A DNA stretch of 51,337 nucleotides, from IMG/VR virus record IMGVR_UViG_3300008114_000176, positions 1 through 51,337 of that record; one strand, 5' to 3'. The stretch's first letter is position 1, and the number at the start of each line of letters is the position of its first letter. A program made the position numbers and the translations under genes. The DNA is from a virus. The notes beneath the pieces are model-generated. The model saw only the letters and a program-made list of their open reading frames with translations. It searched no databases and was not told the origin of the DNA. Shown here in pieces: positions 8,602-19,900 of the stretch.

Positions 8602-10101
8602 ATGGCACAAGAAAAACGTTCACCAGAAAGGCCAGGAGGCAAAAAATTACCTGTTGGCATTTTGTTGGCTAAAGTTGTAAGCTACTTAGATCCATCGTTC
8701 ATGTGCGGATTAGAAGTTACCTTGCTTAGAGAAAACGGAAATGACATTGGAGACACTGGACAATCATATCCGGTAAAGTACGCTAGCCCTTTTTATGGTA
8801 TTACTGCCTATGAAAACATGGGTCTTAATTTAACTGATTTTCACGATACTCAACAGGCCTATGGCATGTGGTTTCCTACAGTGGAAATAGGAACTACAGT
8901 TTTAGTGGCTTTTATCAATGGTGAAGTATCAGAAGGATACTTTATAGGATGTATTCCTAGTAGATTTATGAATCAAATGATGCCGGCAATTAGCGGAGCA
9001 TCTGAGTTTGCAGCAACGCCTGAACAAAAAAAGAAATACGATACAACACAACCGTTACCTGTAGCGGAAATGAACAGGAAAGCAAACACGCTTGAAAAAG
9101 GCACCAATACTGAAAAAATTAAAAAAGCCATACATCCTATTGCTGATAGATTTCTTAAACAGGGCCTCTTAGAAGATGATGTCCGCGGAGTTACTACTTC
9201 TAGTAGTAGACGTATGATTCCTAATTCAGTGTTTGGTATCAGCACCCCCGGACCGTTTGACCGCAGCACAAATGCTAAGAAACAATTTATTGGTAGCTCT
9301 CAAAGCAAAAGTCCTGTGCAATTACCTGCAAGTAGACTAGGTGGGACTACCCTAGTAATGGATGACGGCGACGATCGATATATTAGAAAAACGCCTGCAG
9401 GCGAAGGCCCTGTGTCATATGCTGATGTTAGCAAGAAAGAAAAAGGCAACGTCGATATTCCTTACAACGAATATGTTAGAATACGAACACGTACTGGACA
9501 TCAACTGTTGATGCACAATAGTGAAGATTTGATCTACATTGGAAATTCTAAAGGTACTACATGGATAGAATTAACCAGCAACGGTAAAATTGACATCTAT
9601 GCCGAAGACAGCATCTCCATCCATACTGAAAACGATTTAAATTTTAGAGCCGACAGAGACATTAATTTTGAAGCAGGTAGAAATGTTAACATAAAAGCTG
9701 CCGGTGGAAAAATGCAATTAGAATCAGTTGGAAGCGTGAATATAATTGCTGCCGCTGACGGTAAAATTACTGTAGGAGCTGGATTTGATCTAGTGTCCGG
9801 ATCGGGTACCAAGTTATCTTCAGGCGGAGCAACTAACATTAAATCATCAGGTACCAATATTGACGGCGGTAATATTAATTTAAATTCCGGACTAGCAGTA
9901 GCAGCAGCACCTGCCTCGCCACTGAAAACACACGTTAATCCTAAAACTAGTTCTAGCGGACAGTGGGGCAATAAAAAACGATATCAAACAGGAACTGCAA
10001 CAAGTATAATGAAACGGATACCAATGCACGAACCGTGGACATTGCATGAAAACCAAGCTCCAAAACAATTAACGCCAACCAACACTGATAGGGAAACATA
10101 A
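8602..10101 (+). CDS. gp5: gp5-like baseplate hub/spike protein without lysozyme domain
   Basis: A 499-residue protein. Residues about 15-125 form the gp5/VgrG-type OB domain (YPVKYASPFYG, WFPTVEIGTTVLVAFINGE). Residues about 295-440 are a run of alternating-strand repeats (IDIYAEDSISIHTENDLNFR and onward: INFEAGRNVNIKAAGG...) typical of the triple-stranded beta-helix spike. The C terminus has the IPMHEPWTLHEN motif seen in gp5 of aquatic T4-like phages. In T4 gp5 a lysozyme domain of about 165 residues lies between OB and helix; here the connecting part (about 130-290) shows no lysozyme catalytic Glu-x8-Asp-x5-Thr pattern. The spike would puncture the outer membrane. AAGGA precedes the ATG by eight bases. 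Confidence 0.85.
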   Translation: MAQEKRSPERPGGKKLPVGILLAKVVSYLDPSFMCGLEVTLLRENGNDIGDTGQSYPVKYASPFYGITAYENMGLNLTDFHDTQQAYGMWFPTVEIGTTVLVAFINGEVSEGYFIGCIPSRFMNQMMPAISGASEFAATPEQKKKYDTTQPLPVAEMNRKANTLEKGTNTEKIKKAIHPIADRFLKQGLLEDDVRGVTTSSSRRMIPNSVFGISTPGPFDRSTNAKKQFIGSSQSKSPVQLPASRLGGTTLVMDDGDDRYIRKTPAGEGPVSYADVSKKEKGNVDIPYNEYVRIRTRTGHQLLMHNSEDLIYIGNSKGTTWIELTSNGKIDIYAEDSISIHTENDLNFRADRDINFEAGRNVNIKAAGGKMQLESVGSVNIIAAADGKITVGAGFDLVSGSGTKLSSGGATNIKSSGTNIDGGNINLNSGLAVAAAPASPLKTHVNPKTSSSGQWGNKKRYQTGTATSIMKRIPMHEPWTLHENQAPKQLTPTNTDRET

Positions 10102-10103
10102 AA

Positions 10104-10541
10104 ATGGCAAAAATATATAATAAAAAATCAGTAGCGTCGATGACTGCTAGTGCTGGAAACGCCAATACTTCTGCATTTACCTATAAAGGATTTAGTTCTC
10201 AAGAATCAAAATCATCTTTTAAACTCAACGATATTGCTTTAGTAAAACAGGACATTATCAATCATTTTTATATTCGTAAAGGTGAGAAATTAATGAATCC
10301 AGACTTTGGAACAGTTATTTGGGATTTGTTATTTGAACAATTCACAGAAGAAGTAAAAAAATTAATTACAGAAGATGTTGAACAAATTATTAACTACGAT
10401 CCTAGGATTGCTATCAACGGAGTGTTAATTGACAGCACTGATATGGGAATTAGAATAGAAGCAGATATAACATATATTCCTTTTAACATCAACGAACGCA
10501 TGTCCTTTAACTTCGATAGAGAAAATAAACTTATAAACTGA
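10104..10541 (+). CDS. gp25: gp25-like baseplate wedge protein
   Basis: A 145-residue protein of the gp25/GpW/TssE family. The core runs from about residue 40: DIALVKQDIINHF, RKGEKLMNPDFGTVIWDLLFE (the conserved G-E-x-x-x-x-P-x-F-G segment) and INYDPRI. T4 gp25 is 132 residues; the extra is an N-terminal Ser/Thr-rich tail. gp25 starts sheath assembly on the baseplate and binds the gp6 heterotrimer core. The gene follows gp5 by two bases and precedes gp6, the usual order. Confidence 0.95.
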   Translation: MAKIYNKKSVASMTASAGNANTSAFTYKGFSSQESKSSFKLNDIALVKQDIINHFYIRKGEKLMNPDFGTVIWDLLFEQFTEEVKKLITEDVEQIINYDPRIAINGVLIDSTDMGIRIEADITYIPFNINERMSFNFDRENKLIN

Positions 10542-10556
10542 CCACTTTATTTTTTA

Positions 10557-10564
10557 GTTAAATA
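10557..10564 (+). promoter_or_regulatory. Candidate late promoter box GTTAAATA ahead of gp6
   Basis: GTTAAATA lies in the 42-base gap between gp25 and gp6, 20 bases before the gp6 ATG. The same octamer stands before the third fibre gene (32086-32093), which raises confidence that both are real late boxes despite the T in position two. Confidence 0.5.
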
Positions 10565-10583
10565 CACGATAGGATAGAAAAAT

Positions 10584-13500
10584 ATGACCACAACCTCTAG
10601 ACAAAATAACTTAATCTTAAATGAAGATTGGACTAGAATCTATCAGACTTTCAAAAGTGCTGACTTCAAAAGCTACGACTTTGAAAATCTTCGTAGAGTT
10701 ATTATTGCCTATTTCCGTGAAAACTATCCTGAAGATTTTAACGACTACATTGAAAGTTCTGAATATCTAGCACTAATTGATGCAATTGCATTTTTAGGAC
10801 AAAGTCTTGCTTTTCGTATAGACCTAGCCAGTAGAGAAAACTTTATTGAATTAGCCGAACGCAAAGAAAGTGTTCTACGTCTTGCAAAAATGCTTAGTTA
10901 TAATGCCAAAAGAAATATCGCATCTAAAGGGTTATTGAAGTTTGATACTGTAAGCACTACCGAATCGGTTCTAGACAACAACGGAAAAAATCTTGCTCAA
11001 CAGACTATTGTGTGGAATGACCCTACTAATTCTAACTGGGCTGAACAATTTATCACTGTATTAAATGCATCAATGGCTGATAATACAGTGTTTGGTCGTA
11101 GTCAAGGCACATCTGTAATTGACGACATTGCTACAGACCAATATAGATTTAGAACAGCATCAACCGATGTGCCAATCTTTACATTTACAAAGATCGTTGC
11201 TGGAAGAAGTATGACGTTTGAATTAGTTAGTACAGGGTTCAAAGGCAAAGAAGAATTGTATGAAGAACCACCAGTACCTGGTAATCAACTAGGATTTGTA
11301 TATAGGAATGATGGAAAAGGCGGCACTAGTTCAAACACTGGATTTTTCTTAATGTTTAAACAAGGCAGTTTAGAACTTGCAGATTTTTCAATAGATGTAC
11401 CTACAACTAACGAATTAATAGCCATCGATAGTAACAATATCAATAATGACGATATTTGGCTGTACTCATTAAACTCATTAGGCGCACAGTTAAATGAATG
11501 GACTAAGGTATCGTCTTTGATAGGAAACAATATTTCTTATAACAGTATTGAATCCAACATTAGAAATATATATTCGGTAATCACTAAAGAAAATGACAGA
11601 GTTGACCTAGCATTCTCCGATGGTGTTTACGGAAATTTGCCCTCTGGTGCATTTAGAGTCTATTACAGGATTAGCAATGGCCTAGTTTATCAAATTGCGC
11701 CTAGCGAAATGCGAGGAATTAGTATAGCTGTTCCTTATATTAATAAGTCTGGAGTAAGACATACACTAACAATAACTTTGAGTTTAAAATATACAGTGAG
11801 TTCGTCGTCGGCCTCAGAGTCAGTAGCATCAATTAGACAAAACGCACCAGCACAATATTACACACAAAATAGAATGATTACCGGTGAAGATTATAATCTT
11901 GCACCACTTTCTTCCTCACAAAATATATTAAAAGTAAAAGCTATCAATCGAGTTTCAAGCGGAATAAGCAGAAACTTTGATCTAATTGATGCCAGCGGAA
12001 AATATTCAAATGTTAATGTTTTTGCTTCAGACGGCCTTATCTACAAAGATGAAATAGAAAGATCACTGGCCTTTAAGTATTCTAATAGAATCGATATTAT
12101 TAATTTTATTAAAAATAGCATTGAACCAATTTTTACCGCAACAGATATCTATAATTTTTATCTAACTAAGTTTGATAAAATTTTGTTTACAGATATTAAT
12201 TACAGATGGACTCAACTAACTACCGACGTTAATAGTTCTACAGGTTATTTTTACAATAGTATAGATTCTACAATTTTAAAAGTGGGAACATATACCACAA
12301 GTACATTAAAATATGCAAATTCTGAAGCATTGATTAAATTCACAGCCCCAGAAGGTAAATCTTTTAAAAGAGGCAAACTAGTAGATACCAACGCCTCTGA
12401 TCCAGAACAAACTAATTTATTATGGACTAAGATTATTAAAGTAGTTGGAGATGGTACTAATGCCGGTAGAGGTGTATTGAGTACAGGATTAGGTCCAGTT
12501 CAGTTCAGTGATGTGATTCCTACAGGTGCAATTGCAACTAGAATTATTCCAAAATTTGTTTCAAATTTAACTGCGGGATTAGAATTAGAAATGACAAATT
12601 TGTTATTTTCAAATTTAAATTTTGGATTAAGGTATTCTATAATTGAATCGTCATGGAAGTTAATTACCTCTGCCAATTTAAATTTATTAGATAATTTTAA
12701 TCTTGGTAAATCGGGAGACACGTCTAACAGCAGTTTAGATTCGTCTTGGATTATTGCATTCATTAAAGAAGCAGACGAATATTTTGTAAGAATTCGTGGA
12801 CTTGATTATATATTTGGAAGCCTTGAAGAAAACAGATTTTATTTTGATTCAGCGCAAAAAACTTATGACAGTAAAACAGGCAACGTAATAAAAGATCAAG
12901 TTAATGTGTTAAGTATAAATCCTGATAGTAATTTATTAGGTCCGTTAAAACAAGACATTATCTTTGAAATTAGTGATACGATAAAATACGATGACGGATA
13001 CCAAAGTACCAACGAACTAAAAATAGCGTTTTCTGATACCGATGACGACGGAGTAATTGATAATCCTGAAGCATTTGAACAGATTGTGGGAACTGATCTA
13101 GCTCTCAATTATTTGTTTTTTAAACAATCTACAGATATTGCAGGAAATACAATAAAAGAATATGTAGATAACAGTGATAATCATATTACTATTGTTCAGA
13201 AAGAAAGTCTAGTAAACGTTAACAATTATAATAACGGAGATTTAATATATTTTTATAACAGCGATGAAAATGTTATAAAGCGAGTAGATAGAACAACAAA
13301 TACATTGATATTAGAAAGTACCTATCAAGCAAATATTGGTCGTGCTGGATTGAAATTTCAGTACGTACACAATGCCAACGTTGATCGAAGAATTGATCCA
13401 AGTTCTAGTAATATTATAGATGTATACCTATTAACAAGAAGTTATAATACCGCTTTTAGAAATTATCTAGCAGGAGTTGGAACTGAACCCGAAGCACCAA

Positions 13501-13985
13501 ATAGTGATAGTCTGAGAATAAGTTTTGGTTCTAATTTAGATTTGATAAAATCTATTAGTGACGAAATTATATATCATCCTGTAACTTATAAAGTTCTTTT
13601 TGGGCCTACGGCAGACGTAAAGTTGCAGGCAAAATTTAAAGTGGTAAAAAATACCAACAGATTAATCAATGATAACGATTTAAAAGTTAGGATTATTAAT
13701 TCAATAAATGAATTTTTTGATATTAATAATTGGGATTTTGGAGATAAATTTTATGTTAGCGAACTGATAACTTATATTGTTAATACTGTTTCTCCTAATA
13801 TTAGTAATATTGCTATTCTTCCAAGACAGCTAACACAATCGTTTGGTAGTTTATTTGAGATACAAAGCAGAGTAGATGAAATTTTTGTCAGCGGAGCAAC
13901 AGTGGACGATATAGAAATCGTTTCCTCTCTTTCAGCATCCGAACTTAGAATTTCTTCTGATGAAATCATATCGAGTACAAATTAA
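10584..13985 (+). CDS. gp6: gp6-like baseplate wedge protein, enlarged
   Basis: A 1133-residue protein, against 660 in T4. The N terminus is typical gp6: RVIIAYFRENYPEDFNDYIESSEYLALIDAIAFLGQSLAFRIDLASRENFIELAERKESVLRLAKMLSY is spread over residues about 28-105, with the later baseplate J-like core (FSDGVYGNLPSGAFRVYYR near 345). The C terminus has the beta/alpha gp6 dimerisation-type part (VRIINSINEFFDINNWDFGD near 1030). The middle, about 480-980, is an insertion of beta-rich sequence lacking in T4. gp6 forms the ring of wedges that controls contraction. Confidence 0.9.
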   Translation: MTTTSRQNNLILNEDWTRIYQTFKSADFKSYDFENLRRVIIAYFRENYPEDFNDYIESSEYLALIDAIAFLGQSLAFRIDLASRENFIELAERKESVLRLAKMLSYNAKRNIASKGLLKFDTVSTTESVLDNNGKNLAQQTIVWNDPTNSNWAEQFITVLNASMADNTVFGRSQGTSVIDDIATDQYRFRTASTDVPIFTFTKIVAGRSMTFELVSTGFKGKEELYEEPPVPGNQLGFVYRNDGKGGTSSNTGFFLMFKQGSLELADFSIDVPTTNELIAIDSNNINNDDIWLYSLNSLGAQLNEWTKVSSLIGNNISYNSIESNIRNIYSVITKENDRVDLAFSDGVYGNLPSGAFRVYYRISNGLVYQIAPSEMRGISIAVPYINKSGVRHTLTITLSLKYTVSSSSASESVASIRQNAPAQYYTQNRMITGEDYNLAPLSSSQNILKVKAINRVSSGISRNFDLIDASGKYSNVNVFASDGLIYKDEIERSLAFKYSNRIDIINFIKNSIEPIFTATDIYNFYLTKFDKILFTDINYRWTQLTTDVNSSTGYFYNSIDSTILKVGTYTTSTLKYANSEALIKFTAPEGKSFKRGKLVDTNASDPEQTNLLWTKIIKVVGDGTNAGRGVLSTGLGPVQFSDVIPTGAIATRIIPKFVSNLTAGLELEMTNLLFSNLNFGLRYSIIESSWKLITSANLNLLDNFNLGKSGDTSNSSLDSSWIIAFIKEADEYFVRIRGLDYIFGSLEENRFYFDSAQKTYDSKTGNVIKDQVNVLSINPDSNLLGPLKQDIIFEISDTIKYDDGYQSTNELKIAFSDTDDDGVIDNPEAFEQIVGTDLALNYLFFKQSTDIAGNTIKEYVDNSDNHITIVQKESLVNVNNYNNGDLIYFYNSDENVIKRVDRTTNTLILESTYQANIGRAGLKFQYVHNANVDRRIDPSSSNIIDVYLLTRSYNTAFRNYLAGVGTEPEAPNSDSLRISFGSNLDLIKSISDEIIYHPVTYKVLFGPTADVKLQAKFKVVKNTNRLINDNDLKVRIINSINEFFDINNWDFGDKFYVSELITYIVNTVSPNISNIAILPRQLTQSFGSLFEIQSRVDEIFVSGATVDDIEIVSSLSASELRISSDEIISSTN

Positions 13986-13987
13986 AA

Positions 13988-16900
13988 ATGGCAGATAAAT
14001 TTTTTCCAGATAGTCAACTTCCTATAAGAAAGACATTAGATCTCTTGCCTCAGATTTTTCAAACTGAAGCAAACTCAAAGTTTCTTGCAGGAGCTCTAGA
14101 CCCGTTGGTTCAACCGGGTGTCTTAGAAAAGAAAGTAGGATACATTGGCAAAAGATACGGGAAAACGTACAAACCTAATGAGATCTATCTAGACACAGAT
14201 CAAACTTTGCGCAGTCGGTATCAATTAGAGCCCGGCGTTGTTGTAGAAACAGATGGCAAAATTAAAAATTTCTATGATTATCTAGACTTTAAAAATCAAT
14301 TAAAGTTTTTTAATAATAGTGAAGAGCGAGATGATCTAATTACAGCTCAGGAACATTATACTTGGTCACCGCCTATAGATTGGGATAAGTTTGTAAACTA
14401 TAGAGAATACTATTGGGCACCAGACGGACCGCCCCCTATCAAGATTCTAGGCCAAGCTCAAAATATTACTAGCACCTATCGAGTAGGTCTCGGTGTGGGC
14501 AGCGTTTATATCTTCACTCCTGACGGACTAACAAATAATCCAACCTTAACATTATATCGAGGACAAACATATAAGTTTCAGGTTAATGTTCCGGGAAATC
14601 CTTTATTATTTAGAACTACAATTGATACAGGCACATTACTTTACAATCCTGATTTTCAATATTCTAAAGGACAATTAGTTGTCTTTGATAGCAAATTATG
14701 GAAAGCAAAAAATAATATAACCGGCAACGACGGTAGTACCATTGATGAAAATACCGACGACTGGGAATTTGTTGATTTTACCGCTGTATCATCATCCGCA
14801 TTAAATTATACAAAGGGTATAACAAATTCAGGAATTGAAAACGGAACCATCACTTTTGAAGTTCCGTTAAATGCTCCAGATGTATTATACTATCAAAGTT
14901 TTACAGATCCTAATAGATTTGGTAGAATTATTATTACTAATATAGAAGAAAATACTAAAATTGATGTAGAAAATGAAATTTTAGGTAAAGCAACCTATAC
15001 CAGTAGCAACAACGTAGCTTTTAGTAATGGCATGATTGTTTATTTTATTGGAAAAGTTTTTCCAGAAAAATATAGTAGTAATACGTCTAACAACAAATGG
15101 GTAGTTGAGGGTGTAGGAGAAAAAATATCTTTAACTAATGTTGCCGACCTAATTGTGTCTACTACCTTCTCAGACACTGCCCCTGAGATATTATTTGATA
15201 ATGGCGGTTTTGATACACAGCCATTTGACGATGCTAGCGCATATCCTGGAAAGAAAGATTACATTACTATTAATCGTTCTAGCCTAGATTCAAACCCTTG
15301 GAGCCGATACAATCGTTGGTATCATCGAGCAGTTTTAGATTATGCCCATACTCTAAATAATTCTAATTTTGATGCTCCGGAAACAACTCGAGCAAAACGT
15401 CCAATTATTGAATTCAAACCTAATTTGCAGTTGTTTAATCATGGCTCAATTGCCAAAGCTGCTGTTGACTATGTTGATGATTTTACAACTGATGTATTTT
15501 CAGTTATTGAAGGCAGTACAGGTTATATTGTTGACGGTGAATATCTATTCAATGGTGCAAGACTGTTAATAACCAACGATACCGACACGCTAGCTAACAA
15601 TCAAATTTACATTGTAAATTTTATTACTCACAATAATGTTAAACAAATTAGCCTAACTCGCGAATCTAATGTTGATACTCAGGCCGGAGACGGAGTATTA
15701 ATACGTCGAGGTATAAAGAATAAAGGAGTAATGTATCATTTTAACGGAATTGATTGGGTTCAGAGTCAATTAAAAACTGCAACAAATCAAGAACCGCTAT
15801 TTGATATGTTTGATGATAACGAAGTTAGTTTTGGAGATGCTGAAACGTATCCGGTTAGCTCGTTCGTAGGAACTCCTATTCTAAGTTATAAAATTGGTTC
15901 AGGACCAACGGATATTGAATTAGGATTTAGCATTAGCTATCTCAATATAGATAATGTGGGTGATATACAATTTAATTTTAATATTGATGCAGATTCATTT
16001 AACTATAAACTTGACAACATTAATTACTCTAAAGAAATTGCAACAGGATATTTGAAATTTAATAATGATGGAAGTTTTATTAATGCATGGAACACACTAG
16101 ATTCTAATTATATCCAACCAATAATTGACAGCGTAGATATTACAGAATCTACAAACGAAATTACCACAACTATGGTTGATTGGAATTTGTTGGACGATAA
16201 GGACATCCGTAAAATACTAGTTTATCTTAACGGAGTACATGTTCGATCGGGTTTTACTAGAACCGCAGGTACATTTGTATTTGACAAACAATTTACAGTA
16301 GGTGATACGGTAGCAATTAAACTGTTTGCTGACATTGATCCCAACACAGGCTATTACGAAATTCCTTTGGGATTAGAAAAAAATCCCCTAAACGAAAAAA
16401 TAAAAACATTTACTTTAGGACAGGCATCTGATCATTTAGCCACAGGATTAGAACTATTAGAAGACTTTACCGGAATATTTCCAGGATTGAATAATCTAAG
16501 AGATATTAGCGGTTATCAAACGTTAACAAGAAGATTTTTAAAACACTCAAGTCCATCTCCATTATCTATTGCACTATTATGTAATAAAGAAAATAATATT
16601 ATAAAATCTATTCAGTATGCAAAAAAATCATACACTGATTTTAAAAATAATTTTATTACTCTAGCATATGAAATATATTACGATCAAACTGCAAATGATT
16701 TTGTAGACTCTATTCTAGAAGAGATTAGTAGAACTCAAGATATCAACAGACCCTTTGCTGGATCTGACATGATAGGTAGTGGTGCCCATACTACTATAAA
16801 TTATACTGTTGAAGATACAGGAATTAAAACATTTGCTCTTTCAGAAAAATTTGATCTAAAAAGCCTAAGCTCACGGGCAGTTTACGTTTACTTTAATAAT

Positions 16901-19900
16901 CAGCAATTATTAGTAAATCGAGATTATGAATTTAATTCTACATTTGGATTTGTTAATTTAATGATTAATTTAACAGAAGGAGACGTAATTCAAATTAGAG
17001 AATATACTTCAACGGCTATTAATTTTATACCACCGACTCCAACTAAGTTGGGATTATATAAAAAATATACTCCCAGAAAATTTGTTGACGATACGTATGT
17101 GGACCCAAAAGAAGTAATTCAAGGACACGACGGAAGCATAACAATTGCCTACGGCGATTTTAGAGATGACGTTTTATTAGAATTAGAAACTCGAATTTAC
17201 AACAATATCAAACAAGAATATAACGAGTCTATAATCAACATCGATAATATTCTAGGCGGATATTATGGAAATGCACTCTATGGAAAACCAGCATTAGATA
17301 AAATTATTTCTTCAGAATTTTTAAATTGGATTTCTGGAACAAATATTGATTATGTAAACAATTTATATTTCGACAGTGAAAATAGTTTTACATATACCTA
17401 TAGTAATATGGTAGATCCAACAGGCACTCAAAACTTGCCAGGATACTGGAAAGGTGTTTATAGTTGGTTTTACGATACATACAGGCCACACACAAATCCT
17501 TGGGAAATGTTAGGCTTTAGTGAAAAACCATTATGGTGGGAAACTGAATACGGTCCTGCCCCGTATACAAGCAATAACCTAATTCTTTGGGAAGATCTTA
17601 GAGACGGTATTATTCGTCAAGGAGAAAGAGCAGGTACTAGAGATAGATACAAGCGTCCATCGATCATGAGTCACATTCCTGTAGATGGCGATGGCAAATT
17701 GTTAAGTCCGTTAGATTCGGGATTGGCCGGTAATTTTTCTTTGATCAATAATCAAGGAGCATTCAAAATAGGGGACGATGCGCCAGTTGAAGCAGCCTGG
17801 AGAACAAGTTCAGAGTGGCCGTTTGCAATAATTTCTGCTCTTGCCCTATTAAAACCTTTTGAATTTATTACTGATAATTTTAATAAATCATTTATATCAA
17901 CTAACAAGCTAGGTCAGACAATAAATTTAAAAACTAATTTATTTTCTACTTTTAATGATTTTGTCTATGAGAATACAACAGACACTCCGGTTTCAGGATT
18001 AGTAGTTTATATTACAAACTATTTAAAAAGTACCGCTGCGTCAACAGCTACCTTAGAAGATATTGTTGGAAACATAAATGTAAAATTATCTAACAGAATT
18101 TCTGGTTTTGTTGATCAGCAACAACAAAAATATATTTTAGATAGTAAAAATCCTAGATCTACATCTAATAGTGTTTTTATTCCGCCAGAAAATTATGACA
18201 TTATTTTTAACGTTAGTTCGCCAATTTTCAATTTATCCTATAGCGGAGTTATTTTAGAAAAAGTTAATACCGGATGGAAAATTTCAGGATACGACAATTC
18301 GACTCCGTTGTTTTACTATTACCAGCCAACTGATTCTCAATCTGATCCTTTAATTTCGGTTGGCGGTCTAAGTGAAAATTTCTTAGATTGGACTGAAAAC
18401 ACATTCTACGGCAACGGTGTAATTTGCAGATTTAAAGATAAATTCTATAGATGTCTTAGTAGCCATACGAGCTCAACTGAATTTTTAGAAAGCACAAACG
18501 GTTTAAATATTTGGAAACAACTACCGTCGTTGCCGTTAAATGGTGCAGTAGAAGCATTTAGAAGAAGAAATTTTAATAAATTAAAACTTAAAACTCTGTC
18601 ATATGGTACTATATTAACCAGTATACAACAGGTAGTTGATTTCTTGTTAGGCTATCAAGAATATCTTAAATCTGTTGGATTTATATTTGACGGATATGAT
18701 AGAAATTCTTCAACATCATTTGATTGGTATACTTCTGCTAAAGAATTTATGTTCTGGTCTAAGCACAATTGGGCTGAAAATTCTTTACTTACACTTAGCC
18801 CTTCAGCAACTTACATAAAAATTAAATTTAATATCGGTGTAGTTGATAACATTTTAGACAGTTTCTATGATTACCAAGTTTTGAAAAATGACGGAAATCC
18901 TCTACAGCCTAGATTTATTAATGTTAATAGAGACTTTCAAGAAATCGTAGTATCTACTACAAATACTACAGACGGAATATATTTTTTAAGAATGCACTTC
19001 GTACTTAAAGAGCATGTAGTAGTATTTGATGATCGAACAGTGTTTAACGACATACTCTATGACAAGCCAACTGGTTATCGTCAGGAACGAATTAAGAGTC
19101 GTGGATTCCGCACAGTTGACTGGGACGGTGATTACACCAGTCCTGGATTCTTGTTTGACAATGTTAATATTGATGTTTGGCAACCATTTACAGATTATAA
19201 ATTAGGCGATATTGTTGCATATAAATCTTATAATTGGACCAGCAAAAAAACTCAGTTGGGTTCTGCAGAATTTCAAGATGCGTTTTGGTCAAAATTAGAT
19301 TCTACTCCTAGTAAATCGTTGGTGCCTAACTTTGATTATAAAATAAATCAGTTTAGCGACTATTACGAAGTGAACACCGACGGCGTTGGGTCTAGTCAAC
19401 GAGATCTTGCAAGGCACGCAATTGGTTATCAGCAACGAGAATATTTGCAAAATATTGCAGAAGATGAAATTAGTCAGTTTAGAATATATCAAGGATTTAT
19501 TAGAGAAAAAGGAACTGCAAATGCTATCGTTAAGGTATTTGACAAACTTAGCAGAACACAAGACGACAGCGTTGTATTAAAAGAAGAATGGGCATTTAAA
19601 ATTGGAGAATTTGGAGGAACAAATCAGATAGATGATTTTGAATTTGAAATTAAAAAAGATAATCTTGTAATAAATCCTCAACCGATACTATTAACTTACA
19701 GCACAAATTCATCTGTTGTTCTAGATCAATATTTAAGAATTAATTCTTCAAATTTTACAATCGCACCTACCCCGTTTACTACAGATTTAAATCGCACATC
19801 GTACTATGACGGAGTCACTAGATCTGCAGGATACGTGAATACAAATCATGTTGATTTTGTTGTAAGAACAATAGACGATATTGTAAATTTAAACATTGCA

